Assembly (NCBI GenBank): GCA_934526125.1
Contig: CAKSZU010000062.1
Location: 1-12,668, forward strand
Source of the DNA: an uncultured Faecalibacterium sp.
Lineage (GTDB): Bacteria > Bacillota > Clostridia > Oscillospirales > Ruminococcaceae
DNA: 12,668 bases
Direction: 5' to 3'
Numbering within the stretch: position 1 is the stretch's first letter; the number at the start of each line of letters is the position of its first letter. The translations under genes were made by a program, and so were the position numbers. Below are positions 1 to 7,454 of this stretch, one piece after another. The notes below the pieces were generated by a model that worked only from the letters and a program-made list of their open reading frames with translations, made no database searches and was not told the origin of the DNA.

Positions 1-57
1 AAGGACCTTCTTGCCGCAGTAATTCTGATCGTCGATCGTCTTCTTACCTAAACCCAT
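1..57 (-). CDS. pgk: Phosphoglycerate kinase, N-terminal fragment
   Basis: Only the first 19 codons are inside the window; the gene runs off the left edge. The peptide begins MGLGKKTIDDQNYCGKKVL, which matches the usual start of bacterial phosphoglycerate kinases (a basic N-terminus with KKTIDD, then GKKVL just before the conserved RxDFN segment, which would lie outside). The enzyme makes ATP and 3-phosphoglycerate from 1,3-bisphosphoglycerate and ADP in the cytoplasm. The ATG is supported by a GAGGAG ribosome binding site 9 bases upstream and by a good promoter about 80 bases upstream. The gene has the same orientation as the exopolysaccharide operon that ends just before it. The identification rests on a short but characteristic stretch. 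Confidence 0.75.
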   Translation of the reverse strand, partial: MGLGKKTIDDQNYCGKKVL

Positions 58-137
58 GGTAATAAACTCCTCTCAAATTCTTTTCGTTCGGAATCGAATT
101 TCAATCGCGCCCGGGGCTTGCCTCCCCGTACATTTCT

Positions 138-166
138 ATTATAGACGAAACCCGTGTGCAATGCAA
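138..166 (-). promoter_or_regulatory. Sigma-A-type promoter of pgk
   Basis: On the minus strand there is TTGCAT (166-161), a 17-base spacer, and a perfect TATAAT (143-138). Transcription would start near 131, giving a leader of about 75 nt. Right at the predicted 5' end of that RNA, CGGGG (128-124) can pair with CCCCG (116-112) around a 7-nt loop, a possible 5' stabilising hairpin. The promoter sits between the stop codon of the last glycosyltransferase (200) and pgk. Confidence 0.7.
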
Positions 167-199
167 GAACAGGTGATAGATATTTTATTAACAAACTTT

Positions 200-1198
200 T
201 CATGCAGAAACCCCGAAATGTGGTGATTTTGCCGGAAGTTCATTTTGCCCCTGTTTTTTTCGCACCCAAAGATCCCAGAAAAAATAGGAAAACATCGTTT
301 TTGCCCAATATCGATAACGCTTTTCCCGAAGTTGCAGCCGCATCATCTCTCCTGCGTACAGATAGAATCCCGTCTTTGCTCTGGGATATCCTTCCTGCAT
401 GAATTGAGCGTTATTGCTGTATTTTACCACAAGTTCCCGGCAGACCTGTGCATAACCCGCTTTTGCTGTTTTCTGAATCAACGGCTCCTCTGCATACAGC
501 TCCACGATCTTTTGCCAGGCATCCATCTCGGTCAGTTTTCCCGTAAAATAACCACACCGTGTCATGGACTCCCCACTATGATAATAGAAATACAGCTGAC
601 TTTCCACTCTGACAAGTTTTGATGCGTTCCGGATACACTTTGCTAAAAAAAGCGTATCCTCCCCGATTTTCAACCCGTCTTCAAACAGGACATTTCCAAT
701 ACATGCTCTCCGATATACTGCACTGCATGACACAGTATGGGCTTTCGGATCAAACCAATTGTATTTTTTCGCATCCCACACCTGCGCCGCATCCGTAATT
801 ATAGAGATTCCTTCCGGACGACCTTCCCAGACCTCTATCATCGGACTGTATGCGATTTCTGCTCCGTATTCCTCCAGAGCTTTCTTCAGACGTTCCACAT
901 ATTCCGGATGGACATAATCGTCCGGATCCACAAAGGAGAGATACGCCCCCCGGCTTTCCCGGATTCCAAGGTTCCGGGCCGACGCGACTCCTTCGTTTTC
1001 CTTCGGCAACACCCGGATACGTTCATCCTTTTCTGCATAACTGCGGCAGATCTCCAGAGACTTGTCTGTCGAGCCGTCATCCACCAGCAGGATTTCCAGC
1101 TCCCGGTAAGTCTGATTCCGGAGACTGTCCAGACATTTTTTCAGATATTTCTCCTTGTTATAGATCGGCACGATCACCGACACCAGTTTTTCTTCCAC
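200..1198 (-). CDS. Family 2 glycosyltransferase, last gene of the polysaccharide operon
   Basis: A 332-residue GT-A fold family 2 transferase that would add a sugar from a nucleotide-sugar donor to the lipid-linked repeat unit on the cytoplasmic side of the membrane. Visible landmarks are the N-terminal nucleotide-binding strand VSVIVPIYN (6-14), LLVDDGSTD (37-45), the metal-binding VDPDD (90-94), and GED (179-181) in the position of the catalytic acid. Donor and acceptor cannot be told from sequence. The start is GTG at 1198, backed by AAGGAG 6 bases upstream; that site overlaps the TAA stop of the preceding gene (2-base overlap, TAAGGAG), so the two are translationally linked. The C-terminus is rich in aromatic and basic residues (WAKTMFSYFFWDLWVRKK, 298-315), which could anchor it to the membrane. 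GC content is clearly lower than in the operon's first genes. No terminator follows it. Confidence 0.88.
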   Translation of the reverse strand: MEEKLVSVIVPIYNKEKYLKKCLDSLRNQTYRELEILLVDDGSTDKSLEICRSYAEKDERIRVLPKENEGVASARNLGIRESRGAYLSFVDPDDYVHPEYVERLKKALEEYGAEIAYSPMIEVWEGRPEGISIITDAAQVWDAKKYNWFDPKAHTVSCSAVYRRACIGNVLFEDGLKIGEDTLFLAKCIRNASKLVRVESQLYFYYHSGESMTRCGYFTGKLTEMDAWQKIVELYAEEPLIQKTAKAGYAQVCRELVVKYSNNAQFMQEGYPRAKTGFYLYAGEMMRLQLREKRYRYWAKTMFSYFFWDLWVRKKQGQNELPAKSPHFGVSA

Positions 1199-1208
1199 TT
1201 ATTTCTCC

Positions 1209-2165
1209 TTATCGGGCTGCCTGTCCGTTCTTCAGCAGGAAGAGCTTTGCATACAGCTTCCGGTTGAATTTCAACAGGCGGTATTTCCGCTGTGTACTGG
1301 GACATACCAGTTTCAGGGCTTCCGGATTCAGACCGTTCAGCGCCCTGTCCATCTCTGCACGATAATTTGCTTCCGGATACAGATACGGATAGCAATTCTG
1401 GATCATGTTCAGCAGTGCCGCATCATTCTCTACCCATTCCGGATATCTTTCCCGAAGAAGATGGTCCCGCTCCATTACCATCTCATACTTATCCCGGTAG
1501 AACTTCAGGCTTTTCCGGTGCAGAATGCTGTCTGGACGCTGGAAATAGCAATACAACTTGTCCGGACGGAACGTCACTTTATCGCATTGGTCCAGAAGCC
1601 GGTATGTCGTTCCCAGATCCTCGAACACCCGTCCTTCCGGATAGCGAATCGTCTGAAACAGAATCTTTTTATAGAGCTTGTTCCATGCAAAATCCCCGAT
1701 TTCTTCTGAAACAAGGATCCTGCGGACTGCCTCTTTTCCCGTCATGCACTGTACCGGCGCAGTAATTTCTTCCGGGCGGAGTTCTTCCTGATTTTCAAAC
1801 ATCCGGTATCCCACGGCTGAAATATCTGCTCCCTGCCCGGCCAGATCACGATACAGCGTCTCTATCATCCGGTCATTGATCAGATCATCACTGTCCACAA
1901 AACTGATATACTCGCCCCGTGCCGTTTCCAGGCCGCAGTTCCGGGCCGCAGAAAGCCCTCCGTTTTTCTGATGGATCACCTTCACCCGGGTGTCCTGCTG
2001 TGCGCAGGCATCGCAGATGGTGCCGCTCCGGTCGGTAGAGCCGTCATCCACCAGAAGGATCTCAAGGTTCCGGTAGGTCTGGCGCAGGATGCTGTCCACA
2101 CACCGCCGGAGATAGGGCTCCACGTTGTAGACCGGAACGATCACGCTGATAAGAGGTGTCTGCAT
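1209..2165 (-). CDS. Family 2 glycosyltransferase with a mosaic base composition
   Basis: A 318-residue GT-A family 2 transferase of the same type as its neighbours. It shows ISVIVPVYNVEPYL (6-19), LLVDDGSTD (37-45), NGGLSAARN (68-76), the metal site VDSDD (90-94), and the downstream WNKLY (161-165) and FED (181-183) motifs typical of this subgroup. The ATG at 2165 is preceded by AAAGGA at 8 bases. It lies 18 bases after the stop of the EpsG-like gene and 10 bases before the next transferase. The first 80 codons or so (2165 to about 1920) are about 58-67% GC while the rest is about 47-53%, as if the conserved N-terminal half and the acceptor-recognising C-terminal half had different origins. 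Sugar specificity is not predictable. Confidence 0.88.
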   Translation of the reverse strand: MQTPLISVIVPVYNVEPYLRRCVDSILRQTYRNLEILLVDDGSTDRSGTICDACAQQDTRVKVIHQKNGGLSAARNCGLETARGEYISFVDSDDLINDRMIETLYRDLAGQGADISAVGYRMFENQEELRPEEITAPVQCMTGKEAVRRILVSEEIGDFAWNKLYKKILFQTIRYPEGRVFEDLGTTYRLLDQCDKVTFRPDKLYCYFQRPDSILHRKSLKFYRDKYEMVMERDHLLRERYPEWVENDAALLNMIQNCYPYLYPEANYRAEMDRALNGLNPEALKLVCPSTQRKYRLLKFNRKLYAKLFLLKNGQAAR

Positions 2166-2183
2166 TTTCTTGTTCCTTTCCGC

Positions 2184-3338
2184 TCAGGCTGCGGCCTGTG
2201 TGCCGATGTGCAGCAGAGTCGAGGTGTAGGGGATGATGGCATCGTTGCCTTTCAGGACCACCTGATAGATCCAGATCAGGACCAGCAGTGCCATCATGCC
2301 TGCCAGGACCAGACGGAAGAAGGTCTTGTTTTCCTCTTTCCGGGCCAGGACCTGTGCCGTGCGGCCGATCAGCACACAGCGCAGCACCCCGAAATACAGG
2401 CTGATGCGGTAGATATCCACGCTGATGATCCGCATCTCTGCGGTGACCAACTCCGCCGCCATCATGATGAGCAGGAAATCGGCATCGGCCCGGGTAAAGG
2501 AGCCCTTTCCTTCCGTGTCCTCCGCCGAGAACTCCCGGTACAGCCACAGGGCCAGCACCAGAAAGGGCAGACGGACCAGAATGGGGTTCAGAGAAAAATG
2601 CACATCCCCGGTTTCCAGATAGCCTGCAAAGCGGCTGATGGGCAGGCCCAGCCGCGCCAGCAGGCGGAACAGGGGCTGGTAGAACGCCGCTGCCCCCGCA
2701 AGACCGGCCACCATCACCGTGCGCACAGGCAGAGTATCCCACTTTTTCAGGATCAGGTAGACCAGCAGCATCCCGATGCCCAGCACGGCCGTATTATGCG
2801 CCCCCACCGCCAGCACAAGCAGCAGCACCCCGGGCAGATATTTTTTCTGCATCACCAGCGTGATGCCCAGCAGAACGATCGTCATAGCCAGCGCCTGCCG
2901 GAGCTGGTTCAGGGAGTTGCTGTAGAACAGGAACAGATACGCCGCCCACCCATAGGGCAGGAAGATATGGTCCCGCAGCAGGGCCAGCGCCGCCATGACG
3001 AAGGCATAGGTCAGGAGGGCAGAAAGGAACAGCAGGCTCTGCAGACCGTTAAAATAGTGGCCTGCAAGATAGGTGATTCCTTCAAATACCGGTTCACTGT
3101 CACGGCAAAGAGCATGCAGAAGGTTGGCATCGTATGTACGCGTCGCCCAAATCCAACCGCTGTAAATATCTGTATCGGTTCCAACACTGAAATCGCGTAC
3201 CCCGGACAGAACCGCTACCAGCAGGACTGCCAGCATCATACAGACTGCAAACCCGATCTTATTTTTCTTTTTGTACAAAGACTCTCCATAGACGGTCAGT
3301 CCGATGGAGACGGCAAAAGTACCAAGATATATCCACAT
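2184..3338 (-). CDS. EpsG/Wzy-like polysaccharide polymerase, multi-spanning membrane protein
   Basis: A 384-residue hydrophobic protein with about ten likely membrane segments, for example around 2-17, 29-47, 100-120, 129-140, 150-163, 169-180, 184-198, 253-267, 288-300 and 343-361. It carries marks I associate with the EpsG family: GVRDFSVGTDTDIY (46-59), the NxxRQxLA segment (144-151), AHNTAV (180-185), and a C-terminal IIPY (368-371). Such proteins act like Wzy, joining lipid-linked repeat units on the outer face of the membrane. The ATG at 3338 has GAGG 9 bases upstream and lies 3 bases after the stop of the preceding transferase. Residues 1 to about 95 (3338 to about 3050) are AT-richer (40-48% GC) while the remainder reaches 65-77% GC, so this gene also looks chimeric. 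An O-antigen ligase role is possible but less likely. Confidence 0.8.
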   Translation of the reverse strand: MWIYLGTFAVSIGLTVYGESLYKKKNKIGFAVCMMLAVLLVAVLSGVRDFSVGTDTDIYSGWIWATRTYDANLLHALCRDSEPVFEGITYLAGHYFNGLQSLLFLSALLTYAFVMAALALLRDHIFLPYGWAAYLFLFYSNSLNQLRQALAMTIVLLGITLVMQKKYLPGVLLLVLAVGAHNTAVLGIGMLLVYLILKKWDTLPVRTVMVAGLAGAAAFYQPLFRLLARLGLPISRFAGYLETGDVHFSLNPILVRLPFLVLALWLYREFSAEDTEGKGSFTRADADFLLIMMAAELVTAEMRIISVDIYRISLYFGVLRCVLIGRTAQVLARKEENKTFFRLVLAGMMALLVLIWIYQVVLKGNDAIIPYTSTLLHIGTQAAA

Positions 3339-3341
3339 CTG

Positions 3342-4337
3342 TCAATTCCTCAATTTCCGGTCGTTTCTTTTTTCGCCAAGCTCATAGATCCAATAAAACA
3401 GGTGCTTGCTGAGCAAAAGCGTCCCGGTTTTGATCCGGTCCGCCTTTTTTGCCCATGAATAGTTTACAACATCGCGGTTTTCCAGCACGAAGCACAGGAT
3501 CCTTTTTTGTGCATCCGGAAAGTTCCGGAATCCTCCGTCCAGGATTCCCTTCATCACCTTCAGGTATGTCACCATCTGGAGATAGCGTGCTTCTTCCCGC
3601 ACCTCCGGCACCTGCTCCCCGATCAGACGCGTCACATTCTCGCTGACATCCAAAAGGACCAGATTTTTTTCTCCGATCCCGCTGTTCATGATCGACCCGG
3701 TCCGCACCCGGTAATAATACAGCGGCTCATAGCAGACTGCGACCGTCCGGCACTGCGCAATCACCGGATAGACCGTTGCATAGTCCTCATAAAGGAGCCC
3801 CTTCGGAAATTTTATCGTTTTCCAGCATTCCCTGCGGTACAGTTTTCCCCATGCCGCATGCTCGATCCCACGATGCAGGAACATCCGCCGAAGTGCATCC
3901 TGACTGGAAAGCACTTCATGCCGTGGCTCCGCATTTTCTCCGATTTTCGGAATTTCTTTTGTAAAAGACCGCGTCTGCCCGATTGCCACATCTGCATTTG
4001 TTTCAACACATACCGTCAGGAGCTTCTCGATTGCTCTGGCATCCAGCAGGTCATCGCTGTCCAGAAACGTAATATACTCTCCTGCCGCCTGCTGCAAACC
4101 GGCATTTCGTGCATCGGACAGGCCACCGTTCGTCTTATGGATCACCCGGATGCGTTTTTCTGCAGCTGCGAGCTCATCGCACAGTTCCCCGCCGCCGTCC
4201 GTTGCGCCATCGTCCACAAGAATCAGCTCCCAGTTCGGATCACTCTGCTTCTGAACGCTCTTCACGCAGGCTTCCAGATATTGCCTCACATTGTAAACCG
4301 GCACCACCACGGATACCAGCGGAAATTTCTTCTCCAC
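3342..4337 (-). CDS. Family 2 glycosyltransferase, GTG start
   Basis: A 331-residue GT-A family 2 transferase with PLVSVVVPVYNVRQYL (6-21), LILVDDGATD (38-47), NGGLSDARN (70-78), the metal site LDSDD (92-96), WGKLY (163-167) and YED (183-185). I place the start at GTG 4337 and not at the ATG at 4388. The GTG has AAAGGAG 8 bases upstream, it aligns with the starts of the three sister genes, and it avoids a 38-base overlap with the previous gene. The ribosome binding site is fused to the preceding stop codon (TAAAGGAG). The gene belongs to the lower-GC part of the operon. The role is addition of one residue of the repeat unit; donor and acceptor are unknown. Confidence 0.87.
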   Translation of the reverse strand: MEKKFPLVSVVVPVYNVRQYLEACVKSVQKQSDPNWELILVDDGATDGGGELCDELAAAEKRIRVIHKTNGGLSDARNAGLQQAAGEYITFLDSDDLLDARAIEKLLTVCVETNADVAIGQTRSFTKEIPKIGENAEPRHEVLSSQDALRRMFLHRGIEHAAWGKLYRRECWKTIKFPKGLLYEDYATVYPVIAQCRTVAVCYEPLYYYRVRTGSIMNSGIGEKNLVLLDVSENVTRLIGEQVPEVREEARYLQMVTYLKVMKGILDGGFRNFPDAQKRILCFVLENRDVVNYSWAKKADRIKTGTLLLSKHLFYWIYELGEKRNDRKLRN

Positions 4338-4350
4338 CCAGCCTTCTCCT

Positions 4351-5331
4351 TTATGTTTCTGCTTTTCCCCTCCACTGGGTCTTTTCATAGACCCGGCGGG
4401 TCAGGGGGTAGCCGCCATAGGAAAGCATTGCCGCCAGGCGGGCCTTTTTGCGGGCCTCCGGGTCGAGCATCACGTCCCTGCGGTATGTTTTCACTTCCTG
4501 CCAGAGGGCCTTCCGGATCTTTTCATGATCCTTATCCCGGATCTGGAACAGGATGTTGCAGACATTGCTGAGGTAGCGGCACTCGGCCGCCCGGCTCAGC
4601 TGCGGGAAATCCCGCTTCACATTTTCCATCAGCGTCCGGCAGTGACGGACGCTGTCCAGCTTCCGGGGGTTGAAGGCCATATTCTGGATGCTGTCCCCCC
4701 GCTGGAAATAGTAGTAGTCCCGGTTGGCGATGCAGGCCGCTTTCCGGCTGCGCTTCACGATCTCGTATGCCACCGGGATATCCTCGTAAAGTTTCCCCAC
4801 CGGGTACTGCACCCCGTTGAAAAGTTCTTTTTTGTAAAGTTTGGTCGGGGTCGTGACCTCCATACCGTCCTGGTACAGGATGCGTTTCAGGCACGCCTCC
4901 TGCCGCAGGATCTCAAACTGTTCCAGCGTATCCGTGGGCTCCGCCGACACGGGCTGACCCTCGAACACTTCCTCAAAACCGCTGGCCGAGAAATCCGCGT
5001 CTGCCTGTTCCAGCGCCCGGTACAGGTTTTCGAGGTAATACGGCGAGACCCAGTCGTCCCCGTCCACAAAAGAGAGGTACTCTCCCCTTGCCGCCGCGAG
5101 GCCCGCATTCCGGGCATCGGACAGGCCCCCGTTGGGCTTGTGGAGTACCCGCACCCGGGCATCCCGGGCGGCGTACGCTTCGCACAGCGCGCCGCTGCCG
5201 TCGGTGGAGCCGTCGTCCACCAGCAGAAGCTCCAGATTCCGGTAGCGCTGGCCCAGCAGGCTGTCCGCACAGCGGGGCAGATATTTTTCCACATTATAGA
5301 TCGGAACAATGACACTGATCAACGGTTCCAC
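4351..5331 (-). CDS. Family 2 glycosyltransferase, GC-rich
   Basis: A 326-residue GT-A family 2 transferase with ISVIVPIYNVEKYL (5-18), LLLVDDGSTD (35-44), NGGLSDARNAGL (68-79), the metal site VDGDD (89-93) and YED near the middle. In place of the WxKLY motif of its sisters it has PTKLYKKELF. It starts with GTG at 5331, 7 bases after AAAGGAG, 15 bases beyond the stop of the preceding GT-B gene. Base composition is high in GC like the operon's first genes and unlike the following transferase, so a composition boundary coincides with its stop codon at about 4351. It probably adds one sugar to the lipid-linked oligosaccharide in the cytoplasm. Confidence 0.88.
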   Translation of the reverse strand: MEPLISVIVPIYNVEKYLPRCADSLLGQRYRNLELLLVDDGSTDGSGALCEAYAARDARVRVLHKPNGGLSDARNAGLAAARGEYLSFVDGDDWVSPYYLENLYRALEQADADFSASGFEEVFEGQPVSAEPTDTLEQFEILRQEACLKRILYQDGMEVTTPTKLYKKELFNGVQYPVGKLYEDIPVAYEIVKRSRKAACIANRDYYYFQRGDSIQNMAFNPRKLDSVRHCRTLMENVKRDFPQLSRAAECRYLSNVCNILFQIRDKDHEKIRKALWQEVKTYRRDVMLDPEARKKARLAAMLSYGGYPLTRRVYEKTQWRGKAET

Positions 5332-5346
5332 GCAGTTTCTCCTTTG

Positions 5347-6447
5347 TCACAGCAGGCTCAGATAGAATTCTTCCAGTTTTTCCGCTTCGGTCCCGATGTC
5401 GAACCCGGCCTGCCGGAGTTCGGCTGTCGTATCGCTCCGCCGGATAGTCTCTGCTGCCCGAACTGCTGCTGCCGCCCATACTGCAGGCAGATCCTGCAGA
5501 CTGAGATATTGCATCGATGGCAGGATCTTCGCTTCCCGCGGTACTTCCGAAGAACAGATCACAGGAAGAGAGGCTGCCTGCGCCTCGATCAGGACAATTC
5601 CAAGCCCTTCGTACCGGGAGGGCAGGACAAAGGCATCCATCGCCTGATAGAATTTCGCAGGGTCCTTCTGGCGGCCCAGGAAGCGGACATGATCCTGCAG
5701 CCCCAGCGCCTCGGTCTGCCGCCGGGCATCGGCTTCCAGTTCGCCCTCCCCGATCAGCAGCAGCACCGCATCCGGCCGGAGCCTGCAGACTTCCGCCATG
5801 ACTTCCAGCAGGAAGGTATGGTTCTTTGCATAGCAGAACCGCCCGATATGGCCCAGCACCAGCCGGTCCCCCAGACCGAGCTCCCGCCGGACGGCTTCCC
5901 GTTTCGCGGGGTCGTAGGCAAAGCGTCCGGTCTCGATGGCATTGTTGAACACCCGGAAAGGCTTTTCCCCATAGAGCCACCGCCCCGCCGTCTCCGAGCA
6001 GGCGCAGAGCCGGGTCGGATACACCGTGGCAAAGGGCCGCAGCAGATACTTCATGGCGTTCTTGGCGCCCTCGCCCTTCCCTGCCGTGGAGTGGTTGTGG
6101 GCGATGCGATTGGGCACCCCCGCCCGCTTTGCTCCCCACAGAGAGAACACGCTCAGGGTGTTCATGTGGGAGTGGACGATCTTGTATCCGTTCTGTTGAA
6201 ACAGGCGGATGATTTCCTTTTCGTACTGGGGTAGATGGGTATATTTCGGCACCACATACACCCGCCCGCCCAGCTGTTCGATCTCCTCCCGCTGGGGCAG
6301 GGTGGACCCCTCCAGCGCGAAAAAGTCAAACTGGACCCGGGAGCGGTCGATGTGGCGGTAGTAGTTCATGACCACCATCTCCACGCCGCCGTAGTTCATA
6401 TCCGTCATCATCTGGGCCACCCGGATGGGCTGTACTGCCTGTTCCAT
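5347..6447 (-). CDS. GT-B fold glycosyltransferase (family 4, EpsF-like)
   Basis: A 366-residue retaining glycosyltransferase with two Rossmann-like halves. Numbered from the ATG at 6447, the N-terminal acceptor half holds GGVE (20-23) and VHSHMN (91-96). The C-terminal donor half holds GHIGRF (199-204) with YAKNH (206-210), LIGEGE (231-236), and the diagnostic E-x7-E in LPSRYEGLGIVLIEAQ (E280 and E288) that grips the nucleotide-sugar. The gene follows the epimerase directly; a GTG at 6453 is an alternative start two codons earlier and would overlap the epimerase stop by 4 bases. The ribosome binding site is weak (GGAAAGAG), fitting translational coupling. It likely adds an early sugar of the repeat unit. 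Confidence 0.87.
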   Translation of the reverse strand: MEQAVQPIRVAQMMTDMNYGGVEMVVMNYYRHIDRSRVQFDFFALEGSTLPQREEIEQLGGRVYVVPKYTHLPQYEKEIIRLFQQNGYKIVHSHMNTLSVFSLWGAKRAGVPNRIAHNHSTAGKGEGAKNAMKYLLRPFATVYPTRLCACSETAGRWLYGEKPFRVFNNAIETGRFAYDPAKREAVRRELGLGDRLVLGHIGRFCYAKNHTFLLEVMAEVCRLRPDAVLLLIGEGELEADARRQTEALGLQDHVRFLGRQKDPAKFYQAMDAFVLPSRYEGLGIVLIEAQAASLPVICSSEVPREAKILPSMQYLSLQDLPAVWAAAAVRAAETIRRSDTTAELRQAGFDIGTEAEKLEEFYLSLL

Positions 6448-6449
6448 GG

Positions 6450-7454
6450 TCACACCAGCTCTTTCCGGCCGCAGTCCTCAAACCAGTCCCGGAAGCTTTC
6501 CTCCAGCGTGTAATGGAACCGGTAATCGGTGGCGGCCAGCTTCTTGCCGCAGACATTGGTGGAGACCATCAGCTTTTTCACCCGGGCGGGGTGGATGCCC
6601 ACCTTTTTGCCCCCGATGGGCCCCAGGACAGTGGCCGCCGCCATCAGCAGCCCGCCGGGCACCAGCGGGATCTTCCGGTGCAGCCCGGTGGCCGCCTGCA
6701 TGGCGGTGCAGATCTCCTCAATGGTATAGGCAGGCTCAAAGGTGCAGTTGTACAGCCCTACCCCGGGGAAGGAGTGGTCGATCATCCGGTAGCGGAAGAA
6801 CTGCACCAACTCCTTGACATAGATACAGGCCTTGATGGTATCCTTCCGGCCCGCATAGAAGAAGTACCCCTTTTTCTGTCCCCGGTACAGCCGGGTCATG
6901 TTGCCGTGCTCCCCTTTGCCGTACACGATGCCGGGACGGACGATGGTCAGCTCCCGAGCGGGGTCCCCGGCCTGCCAGATCTGGTGGATCTTTTCCGCCA
7001 CCAGCTTGCTGATGCCGTAGGGGGTGTTGGGGGTCGGCAGGGTCTGCTCGGTCTTGAGTTCCTCCGAAGCGCCGTAGGGCGCGATGGAGCTGGTGAAGAG
7101 GATCTTCCGGATGCCGTACCGCTCGGCAAAGGCGGTGACGTTTTCGGCCCCGCGGATGTTGGTCTCGAAATAGGCCTGGTCCGGGTGGCCCGGGGTCCGG
7201 TGGACGGCGGCCAGGTTGAAGATCACATCCTCCGGGGTGGGGGTGAAGTTCAGTGTGAGGGACTTGCGCACATCCGTCCGGACATACTCCACGCCCTCGC
7301 TGCGCTCCACGATACCGGGCACCACGCCCTCTTCCCCGGGCAGGACCAGATCCAGATCATAGATCCGGTCGCCGGGGCGTACACACTCCTGCCGCAGCAG
7401 GTGGATCAGGTGGGTGCCGATGAAACCGGACCCGCCAAAGATGATGTAGTTCAT
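6450..7454 (-). CDS. NAD-dependent sugar epimerase/dehydratase (extended SDR)
   Basis: A 334-residue extended short-chain dehydrogenase/reductase that would act on a nucleotide-sugar, for example as a 4-epimerase or dehydratase, to supply a donor for the operon's transferases. The NAD-binding motif is GGSGFIG (7-13) near the N-terminus. NLAAVH (80-85) and the catalytic triad elements TSS (121-123) and YGISK (Y146, K150) follow, then RPGIVYG (173-179). The length suits the epimerase family. The ATG overlaps the stop of the upstream phosphoglycosyl transferase in the sequence ATGA, so the two are translationally coupled. The region around 265-290 (VPGGLLMAAATVLGPIGGKK) is hydrophobic and may associate with the membrane. 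The exact substrate cannot be read from sequence. Confidence 0.87.
   Translation of the reverse strand: MNYIIFGGSGFIGTHLIHLLRQECVRPGDRIYDLDLVLPGEEGVVPGIVERSEGVEYVRTDVRKSLTLNFTPTPEDVIFNLAAVHRTPGHPDQAYFETNIRGAENVTAFAERYGIRKILFTSSIAPYGASEELKTEQTLPTPNTPYGISKLVAEKIHQIWQAGDPARELTIVRPGIVYGKGEHGNMTRLYRGQKKGYFFYAGRKDTIKACIYVKELVQFFRYRMIDHSFPGVGLYNCTFEPAYTIEEICTAMQAATGLHRKIPLVPGGLLMAAATVLGPIGGKKVGIHPARVKKLMVSTNVCGKKLAATDYRFHYTLEESFRDWFEDCGRKELV

Noticed and set aside
1971..3458. Long open frame on the plus strand opposite the glycosyltransferase/EpsG genes
   Set aside because: It is antisense to well-supported genes, its product is a low-complexity His/Gln-rich string, and such frames arise from the codon bias of GC-rich genes.
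4338..4388. ATG start at 4388 for the third family 2 transferase
   Set aside because: It overlaps the previous gene by 38 bases and adds a basic tail absent from its sisters; GTG 4337 has an ideal ribosome binding site.
4525..6234. 569-codon plus-strand frame opposite two glycosyltransferase genes
   Set aside because: Antisense shadow of genes with clear motifs; no recognisable domain or ribosome binding site.
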